64,000 bases of DNA from Sclerurus mexicanus (GCA_013396755.1 VWZF01006091.1:8122-72121), one strand, 5' to 3'. Counted from the stretch's first letter, positions 1-12,984 are shown. Notes: a model not told the origin generated them from the letters alone. Numbers and translations are program-made.

Positions 1-615
1 ACAAAGATTAGTGTCTACAGAGCCGTTGTACTGTCTACTCTTCTATATGGGTCTGACTCATGGGTCATCTACCCCCACCACCTCTGACCCCTCGAATGCT
101 TCCATCAGTGCTGTCTCTGTACAATCCTAAACATTCATTGGTCTGATTACAGGACAAATGTGTCTGTCCTTGAACAGGCAGAGATCACCAGTATCGAGGC
201 CATTCTGCTGAAAACACAGCTGTGCTGGGCAGGGCACGTCTCCAGGATGGAGGATCACCACCTCCCTAAGATGGTGCTCTATGGGGAACTCGCCACCGGC
301 TGCTACAAGAGAGGAGCCCCGAAGAGGAGATACAAGGACTCCCTGAAACAACACCTCAGCCTTGGCCATATTGACCACCATCAATGGTCCACTCTGGCCT
401 CCAGTTTGGAGAAATGGAGACAAATCATCCATAATGCTGCTGCTTCCTTTGAGAACACACACAGAATCAGTCTTGTGGAGAAAAGACAACGCAGGAAGAA
501 CTGTGCCTCACCAGTAGTGCCAATGGAGACTTTCCACTGTGCCTTTTGCGATCGGACTTGCCTATCTCGCATTGGCCTTTTTAGCCATCAGTGCGCTTGC
601 AGCAAGCATGGGTAG
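1..615 (+). pseudogene. RTE-like ORF2 C-terminus (post-RT region and Cys/His finger), one stop
   Basis: Frame 1 is open from the first base to 615 except for one TGA at 85-87, so about 204 codons survive. The order of motifs is: 'YRAVVLSTLLYGSDSW' (residues about 6-21, the block after the reverse-transcriptase thumb), 'LCWAGHVSRMEDHHLPK' (about 72-88), a basic stretch 'KRGAPKRRYKDSLKQHL', a second basic run 'EKRQRRKNC', and a terminal Cys/His finger with CxxC then HxxxC spacing ending 'SRIGLFSHQ'. These blocks are characteristic of RTE-type LINE C-termini often mis-annotated as craniofacial development protein 2-like. The catalytic RT core and endonuclease are not in the window. An ATG at 160 starts the longest stop-free part but is not a native start. 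It is a fossil or recently inactivated copy, not a host gene. Confidence 0.75.
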
Positions 616-665
616 AGCCCTTCCCAGATCTTCGTTCGCAAAGCCTAGCCATGATTATGATCTTA
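1..665 (+). mobile_element. RTE-like non-LTR retrotransposon, 3' end (window-truncated)
   Basis: The segment encodes the C-terminal end of a LINE polyprotein, then a stop at 613-615 and a short 3' tail of about 50 bases. The tail holds TCTTCGTTCGCAAAGCCTAG and ends near 'catgattatgatctta'. Short 3' UTRs after the ORF are usual for RTE-type LINEs. The 5' part lies outside the window. The right boundary is judged from where coding and tail-like sequence stops, and I did not see a target-site duplication. The family name is inferred from the C-terminal protein pattern; another RTE-related clade is possible. Confidence 0.75.
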
Positions 666-3600
666 CCTAACTTCAGTAATCACAGTTAGACATCTAGAGT
701 GTACTAACTACCAGGGCAGAGAAGGAAAAGCACCTAAAGGGTGATTTGTTCCATCTTTTCTTAACAATGTTTTTTTTTTTTTTTAATTAGGATTAAGTCA
801 CTCCCTGGAGGAAGCTAAGTACCTACTGAAACAGAGCCCATCTGAGTCATTCTGAGGAAAGTAACTCTTGAACTTACTGTATTTGAATGTAGAGGGAAAA
901 ATCTGAGTTGATGTTGCAATATTGGCAGTATTTTATGATACAACTCTATTTGCAGGCTGCTGAATCATTCCTTTATGACAGCTTTTGTTTTCCAGTATAA
1001 CAACAAAAGGGACAATTATGTTTGAAAAATCAGGAGGTGGCCACAGTTTGATGAAAAGTGAATACTGCATAAAGTATTAGAACCTTCAGACAGAGAATTA
1101 AGTCTGTAAAATAACATGTTGCTGTACTACAAACATGCTTTGAGATATAATGTGAAGGGCTGTAAGAGGAGCAATACCACTAGATGTCACCATCCTTCCA
1201 CTGAAAATTCAACCAGCCTGCTTCTGCTGAGTACAGTTTACAAGCAACACTGGTTCCACACTGAGATGAAATCTTAAGTCATGTTTTGCCAGCTCTGCTG
1301 CATTGTATTGCAATCAAAAGCTATGTGGTATCACTTGTTTCTGGAGGCATTGTGTTTAGATAGGTCTAAAATCCTCATTCTCAGGTGAAAACCTGATTTT
1401 GGGGTTGATTCTAGCCCAGATTCATGAATCTAAGAGGAAGCATTATTGGCTAAGGTCACCCAACAATGCTGTTGCAGTTCAGTCCAACTGGCAGTGCATT
1501 GTTAGAAAGTATGAAATCAAAATCCTTTTCCTATCTCTTTCACTGGTGTACTGTATTACTTTGGCAAGCCATTTCACCTTAGCTTTTCTGTTTTCCATTT
1601 ACTATAAACACTAGTTTCCTCAGTGCAGGAACTAAACCCAGAAATGTTGTTTGTTGTATCATCTTCATCCTAATTCAGTGACAAGTATTGTACAAAGGGT
1701 CTGAAAAAAGTAGTTGTGTAGGTCCAGCTGAGAAAAATGCTGGAGGAAGATATCCACTCCCTAATCTAGCCTTACTTACTGCCCCCATTCTGAGCAATTA
1801 GTGAAACTTGCCTGGAGTCAGGGCTGGGATTGGAGGACTTATTGCATGTACTTAGTACAGGGCACCTGAAGTCATCAGTTCCTGCTCCCTCTCATATTGT
1901 TCAAGGAGTAACATCACCCTGCATTCAGACTTAAGTTTGCAATATGGAGAGGAGCTAAATTCAGTTCATTTCCTGAGTAGGCCAGCCATCTTTCATCTGC
2001 TCTGATCCAGGACTGGGTTTCCTCCTTAGTTTTCTCATCACTGTCTTTCACAGAAATACAAATAAGTGGAATTTTATAAAAATGTCTCATTAACAGGACC
2101 TTTCTTTTCTCATGGATAGATCTGTTCATTTGGAATTTAGGGGGAAATATTTATTGTCATCTTTAATAAGGCAATGAAGCAAATGCAATTTTCCCTGCAC
2201 CTGCATTTTATCTTATTTCATGAGGTGCTTTTGTGCTTCAAAAACAAAACCACAAAATAATTTCCCAATAGCCACAACAGAAAAGACCATAGCTAAGGTC
2301 AAATGAAGTATGTGTACTCCAACCAGAGAACCAACTAAATATGTTCAAAATGGATCTACTAAGCACTCATTTTCCCACTGGCAGTCCCCCTCATTCCTGC
2401 AGTAATCATCTCCTTGAGCTGAGCTCCTAGATTGTCAGGTATGAGCAGCTAAAACCCCAAACATGGAAGGCTCCTTTCATGTTCTGATGGGAATACCATA
2501 TTTTGGATTTGAAGCAGGAAAGGATTTTTTGAGCCAAAGGGTCTGTCCCATTACCACTGCCGTATGAATTACTAGAAAAACAAAAAGTGACTGATGAGGA
2601 AAAGTACAAAGGTTACTATAAAAAGAATAGAAACTGTCAGCCCTAATAGGGATAGTGATTATATTTAATTACATATTTAAATGTTGAACAGCTTGACTGA
2701 GACACACTTGTGTCTATCAGTATATGTTACCAATGAAAGGCTGTGCCAAACACTTTTCTTCATCCTGTCAGCACACTAGGTGACAACACAAAATAGTAGT
2801 CCACACTGTTCCCCAGAGGCTGTTCAGTTTGGAATGAGACACAGGATGGAAGACAATGCACAGACTGCAGAAAAAACAGTAATAAACCTGCATAAGATTT
2901 CACATACTTTAGTTAAAATAGGCACCATGTAAATAAAATCCCAGCCTGTCATGCATAGTTTTCTTCCAAACAGACAGATTTAATATTACAGAATCTGAAA
3001 TGAACAAAGCAATAATTTTTATATTCCAATATTAGGTTTGGAATGTATTTGCAAAACTATAACAACTGGGATATTTCAAAACAGGAACTCCATACTTTTT
3101 TGTGATAAAGTTCCTGAACATACACATGAGGTTTTAGATGAGGATGAAGGATACAAATTGACATCTTATGAGGTTTTGTTTGGGGGTTTTTTTTGTGTTG
3201 TTTGGTTTTTTGGGGATTTTTTTGAATGAGAAGCTTTTTCATGAGCTTTAAATGAGCTTTTAAAACCGTTCTCTAAGATGTTCAGTGGGCAGCCCTAGGG
3301 CTAACCAAAGAAACATTAACTATTTTTACTTTATGCAGTTTGAAGTTTGCATGTGTTGTATTTTATGTAGTCTTTTAAAGGAGAGCTTCATTAAATAAAT
3401 TTCATCAATGTATTAGTATCTATGCCTAAGCAGGTGTTTATGTTAGCTAAGTTGTCCAGGCTTCCCATATAATCCAAGGATGTCTAGTAACCAGAGTCAG
3501 TGGATTCTAGAAGGCAATTTCTCTCTCTCTCTCTTTGGAGTACACACATACTGAGTAAGCTCTCAGTTATTTTCTGAAATGGGAAATGATACATCCAGCC

Positions 3601-5221
3601 ACCATAACAGACACGCACATGGTAGACATCAGAGTTGAATCCATGCCTGATCACTTACGCAGGTAGTACCATGTCTTCAGCTAATACATAAGAGTTGGAC
3701 AAAGCTGGCTAAAGGTGTTTTTGCACTGTAGGCAAACTCAAGCATTACTGTGACATGAATGAGGCTATTCTTTCTGCCAAGGCAGTAGTTTACTTTCTGG
3801 AGGGAATGCCCTGAAGTAACCTTATCTGCATGCCCCTGCCCCTCTCACAGCCACCCGAGCAACAGCTGGCTTACCTTCAGGTTGTGATTTATCTAAAGCA
3901 AGAAGATGGCTCATTATTCCTTCAGCTAGTATGCAGCTCTGGTCAATAGCCTTTGTAGTGCTGAGGAACAGCCCGAACCTATAGGAAGCAGTGAAAAGTC
4001 TTAATTTTCATTCAGAATATTCTGAATTAGATTTGTATATCATTCAGCTTTCCAAAAAGACTGTTTTCATTAATTATTTAATAACTAATAGCAAGTATGT
4101 AGATAAAAAAGGTTGCAACTACCAAAACTGAAGGGACAGTTAAAAAATCATCTTTGTTTTCTGTCTGGATTTTGAGACATTGGAGTCACTCAAAACACAT
4201 TGTCTTTATAGTTCTCCATAACTATATGGGAGAGAAACTTCCTGTAGAACACTTATTTTTCCTCAAGAGAGAAAATAATTAATATTTTCATGCCAGTCTA
4301 AAATGGGAATGAGTTTCAACAAACCAGAATTTTCTATTGGAAAATGTACCTCTTTTCCCCTAAATTTAGAGCCTTTACTAGAACGACACCTGAAATGTTG
4401 TGATCTCTGATACACTTCCTTGTGTCTTCACTGTACCTTTCTTTGTGTCTAGCAATTTGCACTTTCCCTAATTTATTTTTCCTATTTTCTTCTTCTCAAA
4501 TGTTAAATAAAACACTGAGCCTGATTTGGTTTTTTTCTCTCCCACATTTCTTTCATAAAAGTAAGTTGCTTTTAAAATCCTGCTGCTGTCACACATGGCC
4601 TGTTATGTATCAACAAATTATATTTTTCTTTGATTCCAAAAGAAGTGGAGTCAGCAGTTGGAACCAGACAATGTCCTTCATTTTTCTGTTTTTATTTGAC
4701 AGCATGGTGTACAGGGTAGAATATTTATAACATTTATTGCTCTTATATTTCTCTTCCACACTAGAGTACCTCCATTTCAACTTAACAGTTTGGTTTAGGG
4801 CTTTAATCTAAAAAATACATATTCCATGATTACTTTAGTTCTACTTTAATTTTACCTTCTCCGTAACAAAATCTAACTCTGTCCTCCAAGATGTATCTTT
4901 CTCTGTGATTTCAGAAAACCTTAAAAAATTTAATCTCAAAAATGTTTTTGACAAGATCATCTTCCCTCATTTTTATGTTCTGAGTGTCTAAGCTCCCAGT
5001 TTTCCCATTCAAGCAGAGGGAAATACAACTGTAGTCAGGGTGGGCTGGAAGCCTGGTCTTTCTCACTACTATGGGCATAACTAGACTTATCCTTTGACAT
5101 AGTTATCCTACTTCTCAACAAAAAGTGAAACAGCAGCAGTAACCAGTACTACTTACAGCAGGAAGGGCAGAGAAAAGGTAGAACACATACACTCAGATTG
5201 TAAAGTCAAAGGCTTTTTATG
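666..5221. other. No gene seen; AT-rich unique sequence
   Basis: Stops are frequent in all six frames and no open stretch has a recognisable domain or plausible splice-site pair. Minor items are a T-tract at about 769-784, a G/T-rich island at 3171-3224 (listed separately) and a short CT run near 3520-3533. The small open frames here (60-102 codons) look like chance. Confidence 0.6.
3171..3224. repeat. G/T-rich low-complexity island
   Basis: The plus strand consists of T-runs broken by G-runs (GGGGG, GGGG, GG). It is a small member of a recurring class in this window made of TTTG/TTGG words or, on the other strand, CAAA/CCAA words. Confidence 0.7.
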
Positions 5222-5700
5222 TCACAGCATCACAGAATAATTTAATTTGGAAAAGATCAGCAAGTACCACTGTTAACCCAGCACTGCCAAGTGCACCATT
5301 AAATCACGTCCCTAAGTCCTACATCTACACATCTTTTGTATACCTCCAGAGATGATTTCACCACTTCCCTGAGCAGCCTGGTTAAATGCTTCACAAGCCT
5401 TTCAGTGAATTTTTTTTCTTCATAACCAATGTAAATGTCCTGTGGTGAAACCCTTCCACCTCGTGGTTCCTCACATCCTATCATTCATTACCTGGGAGAA
5501 CGGTCCAACACCCATCTTACTAAAACATTCTTTAGGTAGTTGTAGAGAGCAATAAAGACTCATCAGTCTCCTTTTCTCCAGCCTAAACAACCCCAGCTCC
5601 CTGGCAATAAATGTTACCCACCTTTGCAACCAACACTAGCCTGTTTCTTGCCTACCACAATATTTTAACAACACTCATCTTCCTGTTCAGCTGACTCCCT
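5222..5700 (-). mobile_element. CR1 LINE, 3' fragment
   Basis: Read on the minus strand this is a CR1 3' end. The plus-strand left edge carries the typical end 'agcatcacagaataattt', followed by diagnostic stretches such as 'ccactgttaacccagcactgcc', 'accattaaatcacgtccctaagt', 'tacctccagagatg' and 'gtagttgtagagagcaataa'. The last is followed by 'ctccttttctccagcctaaacaacccc'. Many substitutions and small indels against the usual CR1 pattern indicate an old copy. A 61-codon minus-strand open stretch (5299-5484) is the eroded ORF2 C-terminus. The 5' edge near 5690-5700 is approximate. Confidence 0.8.
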
Positions 5701-8700
5701 TCTTTTTTCCCCTTTTCATTGCCTCCTCTTCATCTCACAGTGGAGTAAGCTAAGCCATATAAAGTGGAGCTTCATGGCACACAGGGTGTGCTCTTCAAGA
5801 AGCCGTCTACTCCCACATCGTCACCTGCCATACTTGGTCTGTAGATTCAGAACCTTTCTTTCCTTGTGTCCTGAGCAAGTATAGTATTCTGGGGACCTAA
5901 ATGTTTTAGGAATTCAAGTATTTAATATTCATTTTAATGTGCACATGCTTAAAGTTAGGGAGAATCTTAAATAATAGAGTTAGTTTACAGAATCAGGGTC
6001 TAATTCTGGCAAAGAACTATGTTTTGGCAGTATAAATTCTTCTTCCCAAAGAGCTATATAAATTCCCTCTGCAGGCCCAGATTCTAAAGCAGTGGGGCCA
6101 ATATCATCCCTGGAATTACACTGTTAAGCTTCCAAAAACACTTCTGCAAAGAAAACAGAATGTAAGCCAAACACATGATAGTGATTAATAAGAATACGTT
6201 CCTAAAAGTAAAGTTATAGAGACTCTTAAGAAGTGCTACAGTGTTCTTAACTACAAAAACAAAATGTGAAATAAAGACACCTTCAAAGATAACACACACA
6301 TAAGATTACAAATTACCTGACAAGTTTTTCAAAAGAAAATAAAAAATGCTGAGGGGTGGTACCCATAATTATGTTTTGCCTTTGCCATCTACATTCTGGA
6401 AACATTTTTGGAGGTTGCTTTGCGTGAGACAGTCAAATCACCCCTAATTTAGAAGCAAGCATAAGATTAAAGAAGCTTCCTGTAAAAGCCTGCTAAAAGA
6501 ATAGTCTTCATTTCTTCTGTTCTCATCCCGTTTTGTTATCTCTGCTTCACATTTCTCAGAACCTGCCAGATGTGCATTCATGTGTGTGTTTGTGTGTGCA
6601 AGTTTTCATTATTATGAGCACTGTTTTCGTGAGGCACTAGTTTTTATGAATAAAGGAGTCAGAGTTTGTGTGCCAGCTCACCATCTCCCTCCATGTAATA
6701 AAATTAGTTTAAAAAACATAGCACTTCAAAAGCATCTAAATTGGGATTGTGTTTATATGGTCTTTCAGATTTTCAGTTGTTTTGCAGGGAGAATGGGAAC
6801 AGAGTTCCATTTATTTGCAACTATTTAAGTCTTGCATTTCTCTCAAAACTTGCAGAAGGCTGGAAGAACTGAAGGGCAATAAAAAAAGACATAAAAATAA
6901 CAAGAATAATGAGAAAATCACAGGCTTTCACAATTCTTTCTCCTTGATTTCTTCCCTTGCTCCAGGATATTTTCCTTTTTTGATTAGCTTGTTTTTTCTT
7001 GTGTTTACCTCAGAGATGTACACAACCACATCAGTCCTGCCATGCCATAAGTCTCTTTGCTGCTGCCAGTCCTGTGTCCCACCCTTCAATATAAACTCTC
7101 ACAGTTTGTTGATAACAGCCTGTTTTCTCCTTCCCCCCCTTTCTTCCAATTCTTGTCAAGTTTTATGGGGGGGAAAAAAGCACCTTTTAGTGCTTTATTT
7201 TGTTTTTCCCTCTACATTCTAATGACAATTGATCAATTGAGCCCCTTGGGAAACTGTGATATTTCCTACATTTTTTGATTCTTAGATGGCATCAGGGTAT
7301 ACATATCTGTGATTTAAAAGGCTGTTCAGGAGAGCTATGGACATGAGATCAGGTAGGTTCACAAACTGAGACATCAAGAAAGTTGAGATTCCATCTGAAT
7401 GGATAGGTGAAGGATCACAGTTTGGGGTTAGCATGACCCAGTTCTGCATCATTTATGTGAATACCACTACACTGACAAATGCGGACAAGCCTTCTATCAT
7501 TGTCCCCAAAACTTGAAGTACTGGAGACATCTGCACAACCTGACATAAGCCAGCCTGTGTCCAAATACAGTCTGGATGTGTCAGTCCAACACTGCACTTG
7601 AACTAACGTTCTTGTCCAATGGCTTACTGCTTTGTATGCCTCAGCACACTAACACATCTGGACTCCATCTGGATCCAGTTGCCAATTTTCACAGGAGTCT
7701 AGTTTTGCCACAGCTGTGTGGCCAGAGACCTCAAATCTGTGCTAGATAAGATCTACTTTCCCTTGAGACTGAGTTCTAAATGCGTTTGTCTTCTGAGCAA
7801 AAATATTCATAGCTGTTGGAGAAAGAAAGGTGGACAAGAGACTTTTCCACTTGAAAAGGTAAGAGAAGTACATACAGGCAGCAAGAATAAGGGAGAGACA
7901 AGCAAAGAGCAACAATCCATGAAAAAAGCCTCAGTGGCAGACAGGGAAATGTCTGCAAGCTTCTGATGCTGCTTGTTATCACTCAGAAAAATACAAGCGT
8001 AATATTTGAAATTAAGGCAAGCCATTGATTTTCAAAAAGAAAATTAGCTCTGACTTCTGCACACTCACACAAAAAAACCTTGTAGCTTATATTTAATTAC
8101 TGGGTTTTGGTGAGGGTTTTTTTTTTTGTTTCCAAGGGAACAAAACATATAGTGATTGAAAGCACATGTTGCTAAATTGATGCCCTGGAGAAATCCCAAG
8201 TGGCTTAATGTCATGCAGCCTAATTTAATTTGCATTAATAGTACAGTTAGCCAAAAAACATTGCTAGTAGTGTGAGATTTGGTGTATGTGCGCTACTGCA
8301 AAAAGTAAAGGGGTATTGTATCATTGTTTTAGTATGCTGTGTCCACTGACTTGGAAAACATATACAGAGTCCATATGCCCAGAATTATTTATATGCCTAA
8401 ATGCCACTGTCACTTTGAGACAGGGTCTGTCTCACTATATGGGGAGGTGTTTTGAATCATGTTAAAGAAGTGTTACAGAGACATTTTAAAAGTTTGTTAA
8501 AATGAATTAATCCTAGATATGCTGCAGATTCCATTGTTGTTTCCTATACCTCCAGTGGTCTAAAATATGAAACTGGTGTTCTCTCTAAAACCAGAATGAA
8601 GTAAGAGTTTCCATTGCACAGCATGGTAACAACAGCATAACCACCAAAGATTAGAGATTAATAGGAAAGCCATGTGTTAAAATTAGCATCAGGAGCAAAG

Positions 8701-9279
8701 CTGTTAAGATCACAATGTGCTGTGAGAGGAACAGAGGAACATCTAGCCTCAGTGACACACAAAAATATCTGCATAGCACAGAGGCTTTAAGATTCACAAT
8801 TGCTGCTTGCAGGAGTAAACAGAACTCGTGATAGCTGGTGACTTAATCTGCAGGGTATGAGGACAAGAATATGTAGTTCAAGCAAATAGGCAAAATTCAA
8901 GAAACAAATAATATGCAATAAAGGAGGTCCAACAGGTAAAGCAAGAAACCATAAGGGTGTTGATACTAGAGGAAAGAACAGGAAACGAAAGGCCTGTTGC
9001 CTTTCAGAGGGTCAGAACTATCAATGAGATTTTGATAAAGAGGACCATAACATTTAGTATATTTTGCACTAATTTTCATCAAATGATGTTTTCACATTTA
9101 GTGACATCAACAGAGAAACATTCTTAGCTTTAAATGGGAATAGGCCATCTTGAATACTTTACATTATCAGCAACTATTAAATTTTATTTGTCATTATAAA
9201 CGTCAAACACAGTTTACCAGCTGTTATCTGTAAATAAATCAATGTGAATATATAATAGAGAGGAAACATGGTCCTGGCC
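5701..9279. other. No gene seen; AT-rich unique sequence
   Basis: No repeat family or exon was recognised. There is a short G/T island at 8100-8132. The stretch 8130-8260 contains an octamer-like ATTTGCAT within TAATTTGCATTAAT and could be a regulatory or conserved element, but the sequence alone cannot show that. A minus-strand open frame near 7415-7597 and overlapping plus-strand frames at 6749-7278 have no recognisable features. Confidence 0.5.
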
Positions 9280-9640
9280 TTCAAAAGATGGGAAAATATG
9301 TGGAATTACAGGTTTTCTGCCTCAATTAAATTCCCAGAAAAGTGCTGGAGCAAATAACAAAGTTATTCATTGTCATCTACACGAAAACAAATAAAACAAT
9401 CTATATGGATTTATCATGGGTAAAAAGCCTAGAGTGTGACACAAAAGAAAGTAGATGTCATACACTTGGACTTCAACTGAATCTCTTTGGACTTACCAGT
9501 GGCTTAGACGATGATATATGAAAACAATGTTATTCAATAGAGACAAGTCTGAAGTTCTCCATACAAACTGTAATAATCCATTACCTGAATAGAGGACAGG
9601 CAACTATAGACTAGGAAGCAGTTCTGCAGAAAAAAAGGAA
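9280..9640 (+). mobile_element. Ancient CR1/L3-like RT relic
   Basis: Translation around 9305-9360 gives a decayed 'NYR.. S.. S I ... P. K' block followed by 'gctggagcaaataacaaag', matching the CR1 pattern NYRPVSLTSIPGK..EQII. At 9451-9475 'gtagatgtcatacacttggacttcaac' reads VDVIHLDFN, matching the RT box A region VDVIYLDFSKAFD. Between them 'atggatttatcatgggtaaa' matches the CR1 'HGF' region. Stops and frameshifts interrupt it throughout. The divergence is much greater than for the CR1 copies near 26 kb and 45 kb, so this is an older insertion. Boundaries are approximate. Confidence 0.6.
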
Positions 9641-12600
9641 TGGAGGAGAGAGGGATTAACAGAGGATCAGCAGATTATTAAGAGAAGTGCAAAGACCATA
9701 CTGTTAATAAACAGTAATAAACTGTTAATACTTTGTAAACCATCTCACATAACCCTTCAGGGTTAATCAGGGTTTCAGTACTGTGTGCAGTTTCTAAGCT
9801 CAAGACATAAACATATTTTTGAGCAATACAGGAATAGATTGCCTGTGGTGATGGAGTTTCTGCCAGTCCTTGAAAACAGGGCAGGCAGATTTCTGTCATG
9901 AAATCTCTATGGAAGGCAACTGTAAAGAGCACATTCATGGATCACAAATGTGTCTGGGAAAAGCAATGTTGGTATTAAAAAGAAAAAAATTGACCTGTGA
10001 TATTTACTATATTGTCCAAATGAAAGCCAGATATTGTGTGCTGTCCTAGCTGGTCTTTGCCAGTCTGTGCCCAACCTGTTGCTGGGCCTGTGCAGGCTAC
10101 TAGTGCAGGTTCTGTTCAGGTATTATCGAGTCCTGTACTCTCTGAGACAGATGCCCTCATGCAGGAGCCCATGCTGGGAAAGAAAAGAACAAGGTCTCCC
10201 ATACATGTGGTTGTGCTCAGAGCAATGCACACTGTGGTTACTACATGCAAAGGGAAGTGGCAGCAATTTGTGCTCCTCCCTTACCATCTTCTGGCACACA
10301 GTGCAGGAAATTATCTCCTTACATTAAACAAGCATGTCCATTGTTATGAAATATTTCTTTGTGACTCAGATCATAATGTTAAGGGTTCTTTTGTATTTCT
10401 TTCCATCTCAGTGTTTTTCTTGGGAGTGAATCTGTTACCATGTTATTACTGGGGAGATACATGCTGTCTCTTGTGCACTTGCAGGTCCTACAGATCCAAA
10501 ATGAATCAAAGACACAAAGTTTTGATCACTTGAAAATAGAATGGCAATGTATCATCATCTGTTCTTTCAAAGCAGATTACAAGTAATTATGATGTGGCAC
10601 AGGCACTGGAATTTTGCTGGCACAGGTTTCCATAAAAGCTACATTAAAAAGCAAGACTACAATTCAGACTCTACACTTTTTAATACATTGGTTCTCGGCT
10701 TCTTGCTGGGCCTGTTTTATTATATTCTACAGAGGATTTTGCAAGCATGGCACAAATTGAAGGCCAAGTCTGCCTCTTGAACACAAAGTCATAGGTTGAT
10801 ATGAATTCAGTTTACTGGGAAGTAGACAAAGGTTGGAAGTGACAGCTTTAGTGTATTACATCTCTCAAGTTAAAGGCAGACATCTTTTATGAAATGAATA
10901 GGATTTATGGTTGTCATACGTTAAGCATGTCGTCTGCAGTTTTGAGAATTCAGCAGGTAAGCTGCTTCTAGATCTGAATTTATCAGATCATATACCTTGT
11001 GACATTTTGTTCTGAAGTAATTTCTAAAGCTTGTCTCCCTCAGAGAAAGCTTTAGTGGCACACTGGTGTTAATGCATTTTCAGTGTATGATTGTGCCTCA
11101 CAGCAGTGCATCAAATTCAGCCTTCTTATGCTTTTCTTAACATGATTAGTAGTTTCTATATCTTTGAGTGCCCTAGAACTTTTAACACTTTACTTTCTGC
11201 TAGCCTCTGAGGTAGTGCTGTGTTTCGTTGTTATGCCTAAGAAATTGCCTTTATGATGCCACAACTGTATAGTAGATGGGTTTGCCAAAATACTCAGCTC
11301 ATTAGTTTAACTCTTTAACCCCAGTAGTGAATATCTGTGATTTCAGCTTCAAAAATGCCTGTTTTTATGTCAAGTAACATAAAATCTGTTGCATTTCAAT
11401 TCAGAGGAGGACTATTACCACCAGCAGCTATGGCCAAGGGAGACAACTGGTTCCTGAGACTCCTGTTAACTGGGCACTGAGCTAAAACACTTTGCTTTGC
11501 TTTTGCAGAAAACCACCTGTCTCCCATGACTAGTGAGTAAGCTCAGGCAGACCGCTTAATGTAGCTGGCTAAACTATATGCCTCAAGTGGAAGGGTGTGA
11601 ATCCCTCCAGTTTTCTAATTGAGAAGGCCTGAAGCTGGAGGAAGAGACCCATTCATTTTTTCCCATAAATTTCTGTGTCTGTTGTTTTGGCATTGTAAAT
11701 AAAGTTAAGGCTGTTTCCTTCTGTAAGTCACTGGCAGAGCTCAGAGAGTCAGACACTTAAATGAGCTGTCTTTTGATTCATCCCATGATGATTTAGACCC
11801 ACAGTATTCCTTTCCTTTCCTCTTCTCTTGCCATTGTCTTTGAATCCAAATTTTTTTCTCCTCTGCCAGAACACACTCATGAGGAGCTCAAAGCAGTGCT
11901 CTTATTTGGATTATTAACTTCCATTTCAGGAATTTATCAACAACATTCATTCTACCCCCTCACTATCCTCTCTATCCAATTACTTCCATGTCATTATTTT
12001 TCCAAGTTTTATAAGTTTTAGTCTCTATTAGAAGTTTCATGGAAAGGACATTCTTTTTTTGATAATGCATGAACTGTGCCATGAGTAAGAAGCTAGAAAG
12101 GTTGTTTTAATAGTCCCTTCTTTTAAAATTAAAGTGTGATAAAACTTGGACTAATGCTTGCCAAGAGAAATTACCAAGAAGCAGACTTTTTTGTGAGCTA
12201 ATCTGCTCTCACATTCCCTTACTTACACTCCGATGATTAAATTCACCAACAATATTTTCCCCTGTATAGAGATATGATATGCTGTGCTCTGTTGTAATTC
12301 TTTTCTCCTTCCCACAATTTATTCATGAGTTGTCTTCTTGTGCATTGCAAAGCATTTTGCATGTTGTAGGTGACTTAGAAATAATAAATAATACTTAGAA
12401 CTGTGTGCAAACTGATATAAATGAGCCTAAATACCGACAAATATTCCACATAAAGAAATAGACTCATCACATACCCTAGAAATGAGAGAAAAAAATGTTA
12501 TATGGCACAAAAGCATTTCAGGCATTTCTATATCTTGTTTGTTATTGTCACATGCACTTACCTAATCAGCTCCCTCTCAGGTCCACAGTGTGCAGGTGAC

Positions 12601-12984
12601 TGATAGGTCAGTTCTTCCTGTGTTTTAGCAAACAGTTTTTGTACAACTTTTCCTCTTTATCTTATATGTTTTTTGACCTTCCTCTACTGTAATTACTTTT
12701 TTTGGTGACTGATATCTGTTCTGTGTATTTTCTGTGATCCTTGGAGAAATCCCTCTGAAGTTCCTTGCAGGCTTGACATACTCTATCCTGTAAACCATGC
12801 CCCTGAGTTCTTGCACGTTTGGCAAAACCAAACAGCTGCCCGCTTATTTCCTTCTGAATTTTGTATACTATAGTCAAAAACTCTCATAGTTACCTTTCAC
12901 CAAAGAAAACAAACTTTATTTCTAAAATAGAGTTTCTCCTATAAACAAGATCACAGAGCTGAGGAACAACATTTTGTGAAAAAC
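9641..12984. other. No recognised gene; weak ORF cluster and a poly(A)-signal-like site
   Basis: Contents are three open frames at 10034-10780 (separate entry) and an 'aaataaagttaaggctg' poly(A)-signal-like site near 11697 in a stretch (11400-11760) that could be an old LTR or a transcript end. That last reading is inference. The rest is AT-rich with frequent stops. Confidence 0.45.
10034..10780 (+). other. Cluster of weak open frames, function unknown
   Basis: Two overlapping frames (10034-10327 and 10036-10533, 97 and 165 codons) are followed eight bases later by a 79-codon frame from ATG 10541 to TGA 10780. I recognise none of them. The last frame ends in a hydrophobic stretch 'LVLGFLLGLFYYIL' (about residues 50-63) followed by a basic tail, which would suit a membrane anchor. 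The first two frames are rich in Cys and Leu without a known motif, and no splice sites or promoter are evident. The 165-codon frame is one of the longest unexplained ones in the window. Chance, or an eroded mobile-element ORF, is more likely than a host gene. Confidence 0.15.

Noticed and set aside
7415..7597. Possible LTR or gene fragment around 7.3-7.7 kb
   Set aside because: Slightly more balanced composition, but no terminal motifs, TATA or poly(A) signal and no recognised protein.
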